Assembly (NCBI GenBank): GCA_029851415.1
Contig: CM056743.1
Coordinates: 94,896,501-94,960,500, forward strand
Length of the DNA: 64,000 bases
Reading direction: 5' to 3'
From: Eretmocerus hayati
Lineage: Eukaryota > Arthropoda > Insecta > Hymenoptera > Aphelinidae
The translations under genes and the position numbers were made by a program. Of the stretch, positions 11,083-21,829 are shown piece by piece; the stretch's first letter is position 1; every line of letters begins with the position of its first letter. The notes under the pieces are model-generated. The model was not told the origin of the DNA. It was given only the letters and a program-made list of their open reading frames with translations, and ran no database searches.

Positions 11083-13300
11083 GCATAACTTTTCGAAATT
11101 AAATATTTTATTCGACTTTAGTGCATGTACGTCTTATCGATGACATTAACAACAAGTTTGCGAATTGGAGAGTTTATGAAAAATTTTATCCTTGAGCCGG
11201 GATCAAAAATTTGGGGTTGAATTGCAAGTCGGACGGAAGAAAAATCCGTTTTATCCCCTTCGACTCTGCATAAATTTTTGGAATGCAATATTTTTTTCGA
11301 TTTTACTGCATGTACGTCTTATCAATAACATTAACAACAAGTTCGCGAAGTGGAAAGTTTATAAAAAATTTTATCCTTGAGCCAGGATCAAAAATTTGGG
11401 GTTGAATTCCAAGTCGGACGGAAAAAAAATCCGTTTTATCCCTTCAACTCTGCATAATTTTTTGAAATTCAATAATTTATTAGACTGCACTGCATGTACG
11501 TCTTATCAATAACATTAACAACGAGTTTGCAAAGTGGAAAGTTTATGAAAAATTTTATCCTTGAGCCAGGATCAAAAATTTGGGGTTGAATTCCGAGTCG
11601 GACGGAAAAAAAATCCGTTTTATCCCCTTCAACTCTGCATAACTTTTCGAAATTGAATATTTTATTCGACTTTAGTGCATGTACGTCTTATCGATGACAT
11701 TAACAACAAGTTTGCGAATTGGAGAGTTTATAAAAAATTTTATCCTTGAGCCAGGATCAAAAATTTGGGGTTGAATTGCAAGTCGGACGGAAAAAAAATC
11801 CGTTTTATCCCCTTCGACTCTGCATAAATTTTTGGAATGCAATATTTCTTTCGATTTTACTGCATGTACGTCTTATCAATAACATTAACAACAAGTTCGC
11901 AAAAAGGAAAGTTTATAAAAAATTTTATCCTTGAGCCAGGATCAAAAATTTGGGGTTGAATTCCAAGTCGGACGGAAAAAAAATCCGTTTTATCCCTTCA
12001 ACTCTGCATAATTTTTTGAAATTCAATAATTTATTAGACTGCACTGCATGTACGTCTTATCAATAACATTAACAACGAGTTTGCAAAGTGGAAAGTTTAT
12101 AAAAAATTTTATCCTTGAGCCAGGATCGAAAATTTGGGGCTGAATTCCGAGTCGGACGGAAAAAAAAATCCGTTTTATCCCCTTCAACTCTGCATAACTT
12201 TTCGAAATTAAATATTTCATTCGACTTTAGTGCATGTACGTCTTATCGATGACATTAACAACAAGTTTGCGAATTGGAGAGTTTATGAAAAATTTTATCC
12301 TTGAGCCGGGATCAAAAATTTGGGGTTGAATTGCAAGTCGGACGGAAGAAAAATCCGTTTTATCCCCTTCGACTCTGCATAAATTTTTGGAATGCAATAT
12401 TTTTTTCGATTTTACTGCATGTACGTCTTATCAATAACATTAACAACAAGTTCGCGAAGTGGAAAGTTTATAAAAAATTTTATCCTTGAGCCAGGATCAA
12501 AAATTTGGGGTTGAATTCCAAGTCGGACGGAAAAAAAATCCGTTTTATCCCTTCAACTCTGCATAATTTTTTGAAATTCAATAATTTATTAGACTGCACT
12601 GCATGTACGTCTTATCAATAACATTAACAACGAGTTTGCAAAGTGGAAAGTTTATGAAAAATTTTATCCTTGAGCCAGGATCAAAAATTTGGGGTTGAAT
12701 TCCGAGTCGGACGGAAAAAAAATCCGTTTTATCCCCTTCAACTCTGCATAACTTTTCGAAATTAAATATTTTATTCGACTTTAGTGCATGTACGTCTTAT
12801 CGATGACATAAACAACAAGTTTGCGAATTGGAGAGTTTATAGAAAATTTTATCCTTGAGCCAGGATCAAAAATTTGGGGTTGAATTGCAAGTCGGACGGA
12901 AAAAAAATCCGTTTTATCCCCTTCGACTCTGCATAAATTTTTGGAATGCAATATTCCTTTCGATTTTACTGCATGTACGTCTTATCAATAACATTAACAA
13001 CAAGTTCGCAAAAAGGAAAGTTTATAAAAAATTTTATCCTTGAGCCAGGATCAAAAATTTGGGGTTGAATTCCAAGTCGGACGGAAAAAAAATCCGTTTT
13101 ATCCCTTCAACTCTGCATAATTTTTTGAAATTCAATAATTTATTAGACTGCACTGCATGTACGTCTTATCAATAACATTAACAACGAGTTCGCAAAGTGG
13201 AAAGTTTATAAAAAATTTTATCCTTGAGCCAGGATCAAAAATTTGGGGCTGAATTCCGAGTCGGACGGAAAAAAAAATCCGTTTTATCACCTTCAACTCT
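11083..13300 (-). repeat. Higher-order repeat in satellite A, right arm (trimer 554-555 bp, hexamer 1109 bp)
   Basis: Equivalent points fall at 11192, 11746, 12301 and 12855, that is offsets of 554, 555 and 554 bp (three monomers). Alternate trimers are more alike: the segment at 11192 matches that at 12301 and the segment at 11746 matches that at 12855 in all visible protein-level variants, giving a 1109-bp hexamer present twice. Diagnostic differences include GAGCCGGGATC versus GAGCCAGGATC and GCGAAGTGG versus GCAAAAAGG. Confidence 0.85.
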
Positions 13301-13639
13301 GCATAAATTTTTGGAATTCAATAATTTATTAGACTGCACTGCATGTCCGTCTTATCAATAACATTAACAACGAGTTTGCAAAGTGGAAAGTTTATAAAAA
13401 ATTTTATCCTTGAGCCAGGATCAAAAATTTGGGGCTGAATTCCGAGTCGGACGGGAAAAAAAATCCGTTTTATCCCCTTCAACTCTGGATAACTTTTTGA
13501 AATTCAATATTTTATTCGACTTCACTGCATGTAAGTCTTATCAATGACATTAGCAAAAAGTTTGCAAAGTGGAAAGTTTATAAGAAATTTTATCCTTGAC
13601 CCAGGATCGAAAATTTGGGGCTGAATTCCGAGTCGGACG

Positions 13640-16600
13640 GAGAAAAAAGTTTGTTTCATCACGATCATCTATGCATAATTTTTTGAAATTCAATAATTTA
13701 TCAAACTTTACTGCATGTACGTCTCATCAATAACATTAACAACGAGTTTGCAAAGTGGAAAGTTTATAAAAAATTTTATCCTTGAGCCAGGATCAAAAAT
13801 TTGGGGCTGAATTCCGAGTCGGGCGGAAAAAAAAGTTTGTTTCATCACGATCATCTATGCATAATTTTTTGAAATTCAATAATTTATCAAACTTTACTGC
13901 ATGTACGTCTCATCAATAACATTAACAACGAGTTTGCAGAGTGGAAAGTTTATAAAAAATTTTATCCTTGACCCAGGATCAAAAATTTGGGGCTGAATTC
14001 CGAGTCGGACGGAAAAAAAATCCGTTTTATCCCCTTCAACTCTGCATAAATTTTTGGAATTCAATAATTTATTAGACTGCACTGCATGTACGTCTTATCA
14101 ATAACATTAACAACGAGTTTGCAGAGTGGAAAGTTTATAAAAAATTTTATCCTTGACCCAGGATCAAAAATTTGGGGCTGAATTCCGAGTCGGACGGGAA
14201 AAAAAATCCGTTATATCCCCTTCAACTCTGGATAACTTTTTGAAATTCAATATTTTATTCGACTTTACTGCATGTAAGTCTTATCAATGACATTAGCAAC
14301 AAGTTTGCAAAGTGGAAAGTTTATAAAAAATTTTATCCTTGACCCAGGATCAAAAATTTGGGGCTGAATTCCGAGTCGGACGGAGAAAAAAGTTTGTTTC
14401 ATCACGATCATCTATGCATAATTTTTTGAAATTCAATAATTTATCAAACTTTACTGCATGTACGTCTCATCAATAACATTAACAACTAGTTTGCAAAGTG
14501 GAAAGTTTATAAAAAATTTTATCCTTGACCCAGGATCGAAAATTTGGGGCTGAATTCCGAGTCGGACGGAGAAAAAAGTTTGTTTCATCACGATCATCTA
14601 TGCATAATTTTTTGAAATTCAATAATTTATCAAACTTTACTGCATGTACGTCTCATCAATAACATTAACAACGAGTTTGCAAAGTGGAAAGTTTATAAAA
14701 AATTTTATCCTTGACCCAGGATCAAAAATTTGGGGCTGAATTCCGAGTCGGACGGAGAAAAAAGTTTGTTTCATCACGATCATCTATGCATAATTTTTTG
14801 AAATTCAATAATTTATCAAACTTTACTGCATGTACGTCTCATCAATAACATTAACAACGAGTTTGCAAAGTGGAAAGTTTATAAAAAATTTTATCCTTGA
14901 GCCAGGATCAAAAATTTGGGGCTGAATTCCGAGTCGGGCGGAAAAAAAAGTTTGTTTCATCACGATCATCTATGCATAATTTTTTGAAATCCAATAATTT
15001 ATCAAACTCTACTGCATGTACGTCTCATCAATAACATTAACAACGAGTTTGCAAAGTGGAAAGTTTATAAAAAATTTTATCCTTGAGCCAGGATCAAAAA
15101 TTTGGGGCTGAATTCCGAGTCGGGCGGAAAAAAAAGTTTGTTTCATCACGATCATCTATGCATAATTTTTTGAAATTCAATGATTCATCAAACTTTACTG
15201 CATGTACGTCTCCTCAATAACATTAACAACGAGTTTGCAAAGTGGAAAGTTTATAAAAAATTTTATCCTTGAGCCAGGATCAAAAATTTGGGGCTGAATT
15301 CCGAGTCGGACGGAAAAAAAAATCCGTTTTATCCTCTTCAACTCTGCATGAATTTTTGGAATTCGATAATTTATTAGACTGCACTGCATGTACGTCTTAT
15401 CAATAACATTAACAACGAGTTTGCAGAGTGGAAAGTTTATAAAAAATTTTATCCTTGACCCAGGATCAAAAATTTGGGGCTGAATTCCGAGTCGGACGGG
15501 AAAAAAAGTCCGTTATATCCCCTTCAACTCTGGATAACTTTTTGAAATTCAATATTTTATTCGACTTTACTGCATGTAAGTCTTATCAATGACATTAGCA
15601 ACAAGTTTGCAAAGTGGAAAGTTTATAAAAAATTTTATCCTTGACCCAGGATCAAAAATTTGGGGCTGAATTCCGAGTCGGACGGAGAAAAAAGTTTGTT
15701 TCATCACGATCATCTATACATAATTTTCTGAAATTCAATAATTTATCAAACTTCACTGCATGTACGTCTCATCAATAACATTAACAACGAGTTTGCGAAG
15801 TGGAAAGTTTATAAAAAATTTTATCCTTGAGCCAGGATCAAAAATTTGGGGCTGAATTCCGAGTCGGGCGGAAAAAAAAGTTTGTTTCATCACGATCATC
15901 TATGCATAATTTTTTGAAATTCAATAATTTATCAAACTTTACTGCATGTACGTCTCATCAATAACATTAACAACGAGTTTGCAAAGTGGAAAGTTTATAA
16001 AAAATTTTATCCTTGAGCCAGGATCTAAAATTTGGGGCTTAATTCCGAGTCGGGCGGAAAAAAAAGTTTGTTTCATCACGATCATCTATGCATAATTTTT
16101 TGAAATTCAATAATTTATCAAACTTTACTGCATGTACGTCTCATCAATAACATTAACAACGAGTTTGCAAAGTGGAAAGTTTATAAAAAATTTTATCCTT
16201 GAGCCAGGATCAAAAATTTGGGGCTGAATTCCGAGTCGGACGGAAAAAAAAATCCGTTTTATCCCCTTCAACTCTGCATAAATTTTTGGAATTCGATAAT
16301 TTATTAGACTGCACTGCATGTACGTCTTTTCAATAACATTAACAACGAGTTTGCAGAGTGGAAAGTTTATAAAAAATTTTATCCTTGAGCCAGGATCAAA
16401 AATTTGGGGCTGAATTCCGAGTCGGGCGGAAAAAAAAGTTTGTTTCATCACGATCATCTATGCATAATTTTTTGAAATCCAATAATTTATCAAACTTTAC
16501 TGCATGTACGTCTCATCAATAACATTGACAACGAGTTTGCGAAGTGGAAAGTTCATAAAAAATTTTATCCTTGAGCCAGGATCAAAAATTTGGGGCTGAA

Positions 16601-16720
16601 TTCCGAGTCGGGCGGAAAAAAAAGTTTGTTTCATCACGATCATCTATGCATAATTTTTTGAAATTCAATAATTTATCAAACTTTACTGCATGTACGTCTT
16701 ATCAATAACATTAACAACAA
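13640..16720 (-). repeat. Second satellite A monomer family (type 2), interspersed
   Basis: Monomers here replace the usual TCCGTTTTATCCCCTTCAAC stretch with AGTTTGTTTCATCACGATCA, followed by a diverged ATAATTTATCAAACTTTACTGC, while keeping the rest of the monomer. They alternate with runs of ordinary type 1 monomers near 13990, 14200, 15310, 15500 and 16250. The type 1 monomers in this part also have a GGCTGAATTCC variant instead of GGTTGAATTCC. The mosaic suggests a local higher-order unit that expanded separately from the 11-13 kb part. Confidence 0.85.
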
Positions 16721-17139
16721 GTTTGCAAAGTGGAAAGTTTATAAAAAATTTTATCCTTGAGCCAGGATCAAAAATTTGGGGTTGAATTCCGCGTCGGACG
16801 GAAAAAACAGTTAGTTTCATCACGATAATCTATGCATAATTTTTTGTAATTCAATAATTTATTAGACTTCACTCCATGTACGTCTTATCAATAACATCAA
16901 CATCAAGTTTGCAAAGTGGAAAGTTTATGAAAAGTTCATACTCAAACCAGGATGCAAATGTTGATCCAATCCGGGCTTCCAAGCAAGCATATGTTATCTC
17001 AATTTTTGTGGTTCGCACCAGTCATTCAGTTTCATGACGCCTATTCCGATTTGATCATCGAGGAACACATTGACCGTCTTAGTGCAAATTTTTTTCGCAT
17101 CCAGAAAATAAAATTCACCTACAATCGGAAGTGTATAGG

Positions 17140-17154
17140 AAAAAAAAAAAAAAA
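17140..17154 (-). terminator. Oligo-T Pol III terminator of the tRNA-like unit
   Basis: Fifteen consecutive A on the plus strand, i.e. T15 on the minus strand, immediately downstream of the tRNA-like sequence. Runs of four or more T on the non-template strand are the usual RNA polymerase III stop. Confidence 0.55.
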
Positions 17155-17224
17155 GATTTCATGGGAATCGAACCCGAACCTACCGGGTTGAAGTCGGAGC
17201 CTCTACCGCTCGGCTAACAAGATC
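17155..17224 (-). tRNA. tRNA-like Pol III unit, probably a tRNA pseudogene or tRNA-derived element
   Basis: On the minus strand the 70-nt segment contains an exact A box (TAGCCGAGCGG, 17206-17216) and an exact B box (GGTTCGATTCC, 17164-17174), with a T-run directly after. The ends can pair as an acceptor-like stem (GATCTTGT with ATGAAATC, one mismatch plus wobbles) and the D arm has a perfect AGCC/GGCT stem. The anticodon and T stems are poor, with only about three sound pairs each, so the anticodon cannot be fixed: the loop reads around CTTCAAC, and TCA or CAA are possible registers. It is therefore probably not a standard functional tRNA. It could be a degenerate copy, a SINE head or an unusual small RNA. 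It lies about 210 bp beyond the right satellite A arm. Confidence 0.5.
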
Positions 17225-18457
17225 GTTGCAGGATACGGAGCAAATGTAGCACATGTCAGTCAGCCCCCGTCGAGGGCTTTGGTTTTTTCACCGCTTACAT
17301 ATAAGCAATTATGATCATTACTCTCATATTCTACGGAATGTCATAAAAATATTAATCATAGGGAATTATGATAACCAGTCATCCTCCCGAATGTACACAG
17401 TGACGTTTGTTTTCGGAAATGAATTGTTACGAATATTTTCATGACGCTTTTTCGTCTCCGAATAATAATCTGGGCAATGATATCAAGCCATCTCTAGTTA
17501 TAAACTTTTTAACGAGACCAATTTGTTCCGTATTCTTTGCGAAAAATCGTAAAATTTCGACATTATATCATATTTATGAAAAAACCGTTCTTCTAATCGG
17601 ATTCTACGTGAAAAAATACGTAAATAATGATCATTTGCACATGCTGTTTATTCGTTTTCAACGTCTACAATTATCGGTAACAAAACCCGTGGGCCGCCGT
17701 AAAGGCGACCGCGCGGTAGCGCGTCTTTAAAAGAGCGCGCTTATAGAGATCCAATAGCCGCGCCGTATAACTGCGCTCGTGCCGCCGCCGTCGCCTCGGG
17801 AAAGTCGGGACGAGATAGGAACACTGGCATGTATGCCCGTGTTGATCAATGAACAGCAGCTCGGATCGTATCACCGATGTGATAAGGACGCACGCTGTAG
17901 ATATACTCGAAACACGCGCGGGCGTGTGTCGTTTAGCCAAGCCACAGCCCAACTCGATGCGTGAGAGGATGACCCCGTCATCAAGAGTTCTAACATCCTA
18001 TGGAAGATATTCTGGAGGAGAAAAGGAGCAGTGCCCCAATTGAGGCTCGAAACTAGAGCCATAATGTGCAAGAGTGTATGGAGCATGCTGACCCCTCGAT
18101 CACGGTCGCATGCTTTTTAATAAGTCACAAAACTGCTTTTTCGCTCCTTGGCTATAGTCGAGGCTCATGACCCGCGTGAGTTCAGCGATTCCCATTGACT
18201 ACGAGCCCCGGCATTGATCAGCAGTTGATTTTGTTATCAATTCCACTGGGGCTCACCATTAAATCACATGAAGACACGGGTTACGTGGAACCCGTAGAAT
18301 CATACCTCGTGAGTCGTCAAAACTGCACAGACAGCAGCAGGTGACTTTCTCTCCTGCGGGCACAGCGCTCGCGCTCGCCCTCCCTAAAGGAACCGACTTG
18401 TCTCAGACGACTCGGCTGAGCCATGTATATAGCTATACCGACTCGGTACACTTCAAG
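17225..18457. other. Intergenic; CG-rich patch, no gene supported
   Basis: AT-rich at first, then CG-rich from about 17690 to 17970. At 17719-17740 there is a strong inverted repeat: GCGCG and CTTT arms against AAAG and GCGCGC with a one-base bulge. Several overlapping ORFs of 60-107 codons appear on both strands, as expected in CG-rich DNA with few stops. None has a recognisable motif, and their mutual overlap argues against coding. Confidence 0.4.
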
Positions 18458-18477
18458 TATACTATAGCTATAGTGTA
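18458..18477. repeat. 20-bp palindrome inside a TATAGCTA-rich patch
   Basis: Near-perfect palindrome with one mismatch and a perfect 14-bp core, ACTATAGCTATAGT. Related TATAGCTATA copies flank it (about 18427-18440 and 18478-18500), forming a small cluster. It could extrude a cruciform or bind a dimeric factor; no function is implied by the sequence alone. Confidence 0.6.
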
Positions 18478-19695
18478 CTATAGCTATACAACTATAGCTA
18501 ATGCGACTCACACTCCAAGTAAGCCTGTTACGACTGGGCTCCTAACCATCCTCGCTGGCCACGAGAAAAGGTGCTGGACTTCAGATCGGACGATTCAATC
18601 GTGAAGTGAGTTCGCGCCTGGTTCTTGGGCGGACTTTCTCACCCCGGTGTTCTTTTCTGGTCTGCCCTTATTAATGAACCATTTGTCCACCCAACTGGCT
18701 TTTTCAGTTGCGATCTGGACACAAATTTTGAGAAAATTAGATCGAGTCGTCTGAAATGAGCCGGTTCTTTCAGGCTGGGCGCCCCCCCCCCTTCCCCCCT
18801 TCCCTTCGAAAGACAACAGAAGCAGCGGGAAGGCAAGTAAACGAAACCTCACGGGGTTGAACTACCTCACGGCTCCATCAGTTGTGACCGTGCGTGAACC
18901 GCGATGACTAGCGGATATGAGATGTTGACCCTCTGAACATCTTTCTGAGATATAGGAAACTCGGAATCGATCGAATGATACTAGATCGCATGAAAAGGGT
19001 GGTTCACAACACTGAAGGGACTAGTTAATGATCATCAACCATACTCAGATGCTGCACTATCCCTCTTCATGTTTTCAGTTCTGACAAGACGTAAATCATG
19101 TTCCCAGAATCTTCGTAGTTCAGGCGAAGTCATGAAAGGGGCGGCAACCTCTTTGATCTAGAATGGAAAATTCAGGAATGAGAATTTGATGGTTCCGTCT
19201 CTGAATGTGATCAGAGGAGTGAATTATCCGGGTGGAGCATGAGGAGCCTCTGAAGAGAGAACGAAAAAACAATTCTATCTACTTGATCAACAGATCCGTT
19301 GATTCAAATTAGCTTGCATTAGCCGAGTCCTATAAAAATATGATTTCCAATGCTATCTACATTCATGAGGATTTCTCTGAAAGTTTCAAATCCTGGCCTC
19401 AAAAGTGTCACAGTATAGCAGAAATTGAGGTATACGATTGAAGTCTGTTATTGGACAAGACCAATGGTTTGAGTATGGAGATTGTATGCAGTCAGGAGTT
19501 AGGATATAGTATATTGATATTGATATTGATGTCCTTCATTTGTCCGAAGATAATAGAGTAATTACATATGGCAACATATGTCTGTTATAAATCCATAGTA
19601 TATATGTCTGTGTATTTTGTGCGTAATGTTATAGGTAGTTATATAAGTTGATTATTAAGGGTGGCGGGTGTGTGTGTTTATGTGTTTATTCATTC
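18478..19695. other. Intergenic; no gene supported
   Basis: Contains a pyrimidine-rich tract at about 18781-18806 (a run of ten C, then CTT spacers and further C runs), short (ATTGAT) repeats near 19515 and GTGT tracts. Small ORFs on either strand lack recognisable motifs. Confidence 0.4.
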
Positions 19696-19782
19696 AATTT
19701 TCACGTAGAGGCAGCCCAATACACCCTTACTGCGTCGTAAAGACGTCCAACTTCATGCGGTACCGGCTCTATATGGTGGAAA
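19696..19782 (+). repeat. Direct repeat copy 1 (about 85 bp, CGGTACCG core)
   Basis: A block starting CACGTAGAGGCAGCCCAAT and ending TATATGGTGG is repeated 177 bp downstream with only a few differences. It contains the palindrome CGGTACCG and a CGTCGTAAAGACG imperfect dyad. The two copies are separated by microsatellite-like AT/GT sequence. It could be a fragment of a dispersed element, which cannot be judged within this window. Confidence 0.75.
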
Positions 19783-19872
19783 TGATGTGTGTGTGTGTGT
19801 ATATAATATTGTAAAGGGCATATTGCCCGTATATTGTTTAGAATAAATAATAAATAAATATAAGATCATCTC

Positions 19873-19959
19873 CATTTCCACGTAGAGGCAGCCCAATACA
19901 CCCTTACTGCGTCGTAAAGACGTCTAACTTCATGCGGTACCGGCTCTATATGGTGGGAA
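19873..19959 (+). repeat. Direct repeat copy 2 (about 85 bp, CGGTACCG core)
   Basis: Second copy of the block at 19696-19782. Sequence after both copies diverges immediately (AAATGAT versus GAATATA), so the unit has sharp ends. Confidence 0.75.
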
Positions 19960-20501
19960 TATACGCGATTTTAGTGTGTTGATTTGGTTCTAATGAGTGA
20001 ATGTGTTTTCGTGAGCTCATACGAGCGTTATGAGAAGAGCAGTGGTGACTTGTGGACATATGATAGGATGAAATTATGACTTATTTGAGAATTTCGAAAG
20101 TGCTATTCCTACGGTTGGCTCCACCCTTCAAACACGTTCATCAGACTATGAAAAGTTTCTTGTGAATGATTTCACGTTTTGTTAGCTGTTTTGAGTATGA
20201 TAATATAGTTTATGCAATTCTCCGATGTTTGGGTGCTCGTGAAATTGCATAAAATAGTATTTGCACCTCGTTCTTGAGGTTCCCCGCTTCCGAGCGATTA
20301 TTTCGGCCCGAGCCGCGGGCGAAAACCAGTCGCTCAGAAGCGAGATACAACCTCATGAACTTGGTGTAGAACATACTATTATTCGGGATGTCTTTGATGC
20401 TTTTTATGATTTTTTGGATGAGGAAATGAAGTTGAAAACTATGAGGAGCGCAGTTAATGATATATTCCAGAATTCATGAAATTCTCCGGAGAGGTCTATT
20501 G
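19960..20501. other. Intergenic; no gene supported
   Basis: AT-rich. One 72-codon plus-strand ORF (20261-20479) has no recognisable motif. A short CG-rich segment (about 20275-20340) with CGAGCGATT / AGTCGCTC-like inverted pieces sits at its start. Confidence 0.35.
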
Positions 20502-20832
20502 TACGTTTGTCTGCAGCCCTCAATTTTCAGCGCTAAAATAACTTACGATTCGAACAAACTTTCTAAAACAGTTAGCCATCGAGGGCGTGTATAGAAAGTT
20601 GAGAACTGCATTGGTTATGATAGGTGAGAATTTGGATAGGGATCTGTCGAGTTAGCTAATGAGGATATAGAAGATTGAACTCTCTCTTGGCGCAACCACG
20701 CACCAGATACAGCCCAAGCCTCAAAACTTCCGTCTTGAATGATTTGATGTTTTATAATGAAGTTAATGATTTTACATTCGTTTAGTCCAATCGTCGAAAC
20801 AGTCAATTTGCTTCCAACCATTTTCAATGATT
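20502..20832 (-). repeat. Local segmental duplication, copy A (about 330 bp)
   Basis: Matches 21477-21829 across its length, for example AGGGCGTGTATAGAAAGTTG, TTTGGATAGGGATCTGTCGA and AAGTTAATGATTTTACATT occur in both. A minus-strand open frame (20615-20827, 70 codons) is shared with copy B, with a 15-bp in-frame size difference. The paralogous peptides differ at many residues, so selection for coding is not evident. The product is not recognised. Confidence 0.8.
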
Positions 20833-20939
20833 ATTTAAAACAACTATATTCCATTCGTGTAATACTCAAAATGCTGCAGTCTGGACTTTTTGGTACACGA
20901 TTTGGAGTTTTGGATAGGGTTCCAAAGTGCTACTATGTT

Positions 20940-21242
20940 GTGTGTGATGTGTTGATGATTTCGTATTGGATTTTTTGCGTCGGTCGCTCTCAGCGGAGTG
21001 AGTCACTCTTGAGCCGTGGCCTAAACAAGTCAACGCAACTCAATCATCAGTATCAATTATGAGTATGTTGTAGTTGTGGTATGTCTATTTTCTGTATAAA
21101 GGTTCATATGTCGAATGTGAGTTGTTGATGAATCGATATTGGATATTTTGCGTCGGTCACTCTCAGCGGAGTATGTTACTCTTGAGCCATGGCCTAAGCA
21201 AGTCACCGCAACGTCATCATCTATGTCAAGTATGGGTGTTTT
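20940..21242 (+). repeat. Tandem pair of about 173-bp units between the segmental duplicates
   Basis: The block containing TTTGCGTCGGTC, CTCTCAGCGGAGT and ACTCTTGAGCC.TGGCCTAA occurs at 20977 and again at 21150. The two units lie inside open frames on the plus strand (20757-21062 and 21074-21367), but the peptides carry no known motif and the frames probably stay open by chance. Confidence 0.75.
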
Positions 21243-21476
21243 GTTGGTGTATGAGTATGTCCATCTTGCAACAATTTGAAGTATTGCAATGTATACTACA
21301 ATGCCGTCCCCGAAAAGGATATTTACTACATTTATCCAGTTTTGAAAAATTTTGTGACAACGAATAATGTATCATTAAAACGATGATCATGCTCGAAGAT
21401 ATGTTATGTGAGGAAAATCACTGAGTCATTTGATCTATATAATGATTCCTCCTGATTATCTAGTAGATTTTGAGGG

Positions 21477-21829
21477 TACGTTTGTCTGTAGCCCTCAAAT
21501 TTGAGAGCTAAAATAACTTACAATTCGAACGGAGTTCCTAAAACAGTGAGCCATTGAGGGCGTGTATAGAAAGTTGAGAATTGCATTGGTTATGATAGGT
21601 GAGAATTTGGATAGGGATCTGTCGAGTCAGCCAATGAGGATATAGAAGATTGAACTTTCTCTCGACCTCTTTTGGTGAGATTATCGTACAACGACGAACC
21701 AGATGCAGCCCAACCCTCGAAACCTCCGTCTTGAATGATTCGATGTTTCATAATGAAGTTAATGATTTTACATTTGTTCAGTCCTATTGTCACAACAGTC
21801 AATTTGCTTTCAATCATTCTCAATAATTT
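21477..21829 (-). repeat. Local segmental duplication, copy B (about 353 bp)
   Basis: Direct-orientation copy of 20502-20832, offset by about 975 bp. The corresponding minus-strand frame extends to 115 codons (21590-21937). It contains five codons missing from copy A, in the region read as SSLYDNLTKRG. No protein family is recognised. Confidence 0.8.

Larger units (their letters stand above)
10790..16945 (-). repeat. Satellite A array, right arm, inverted (about 33 monomers)
   Basis: The reverse complement of the 1-4304 satellite: GGATCAAAAATTTGGGG, the CGAGTCGGACGG block, TTATCCCCTTCAACTCTGCA and CATGTACGTCTTATCAATA recur about every 185 bp. The first monomer (about 10790-10975) is strongly diverged, the next lacks part of the AAAGTTTATAAAAAA segment, and the last (about 16780-16945) decays again. 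Diverged edges are usual where homogenisation is weak. From about 13640 a second monomer family is interspersed. Confidence 0.97.

Noticed and set aside
17155..17224. Selenocysteine tRNA, because TCA is a possible anticodon
   Set aside because: Length is 70 nt, the long acceptor and variable arm of tRNA-Sec are absent, and the anticodon stem does not form properly.
17671..18086. Four overlapping ORFs on both strands in CG-rich sequence
   Set aside because: Overlapping and mutually exclusive, without motifs; low stop density from base composition explains them.
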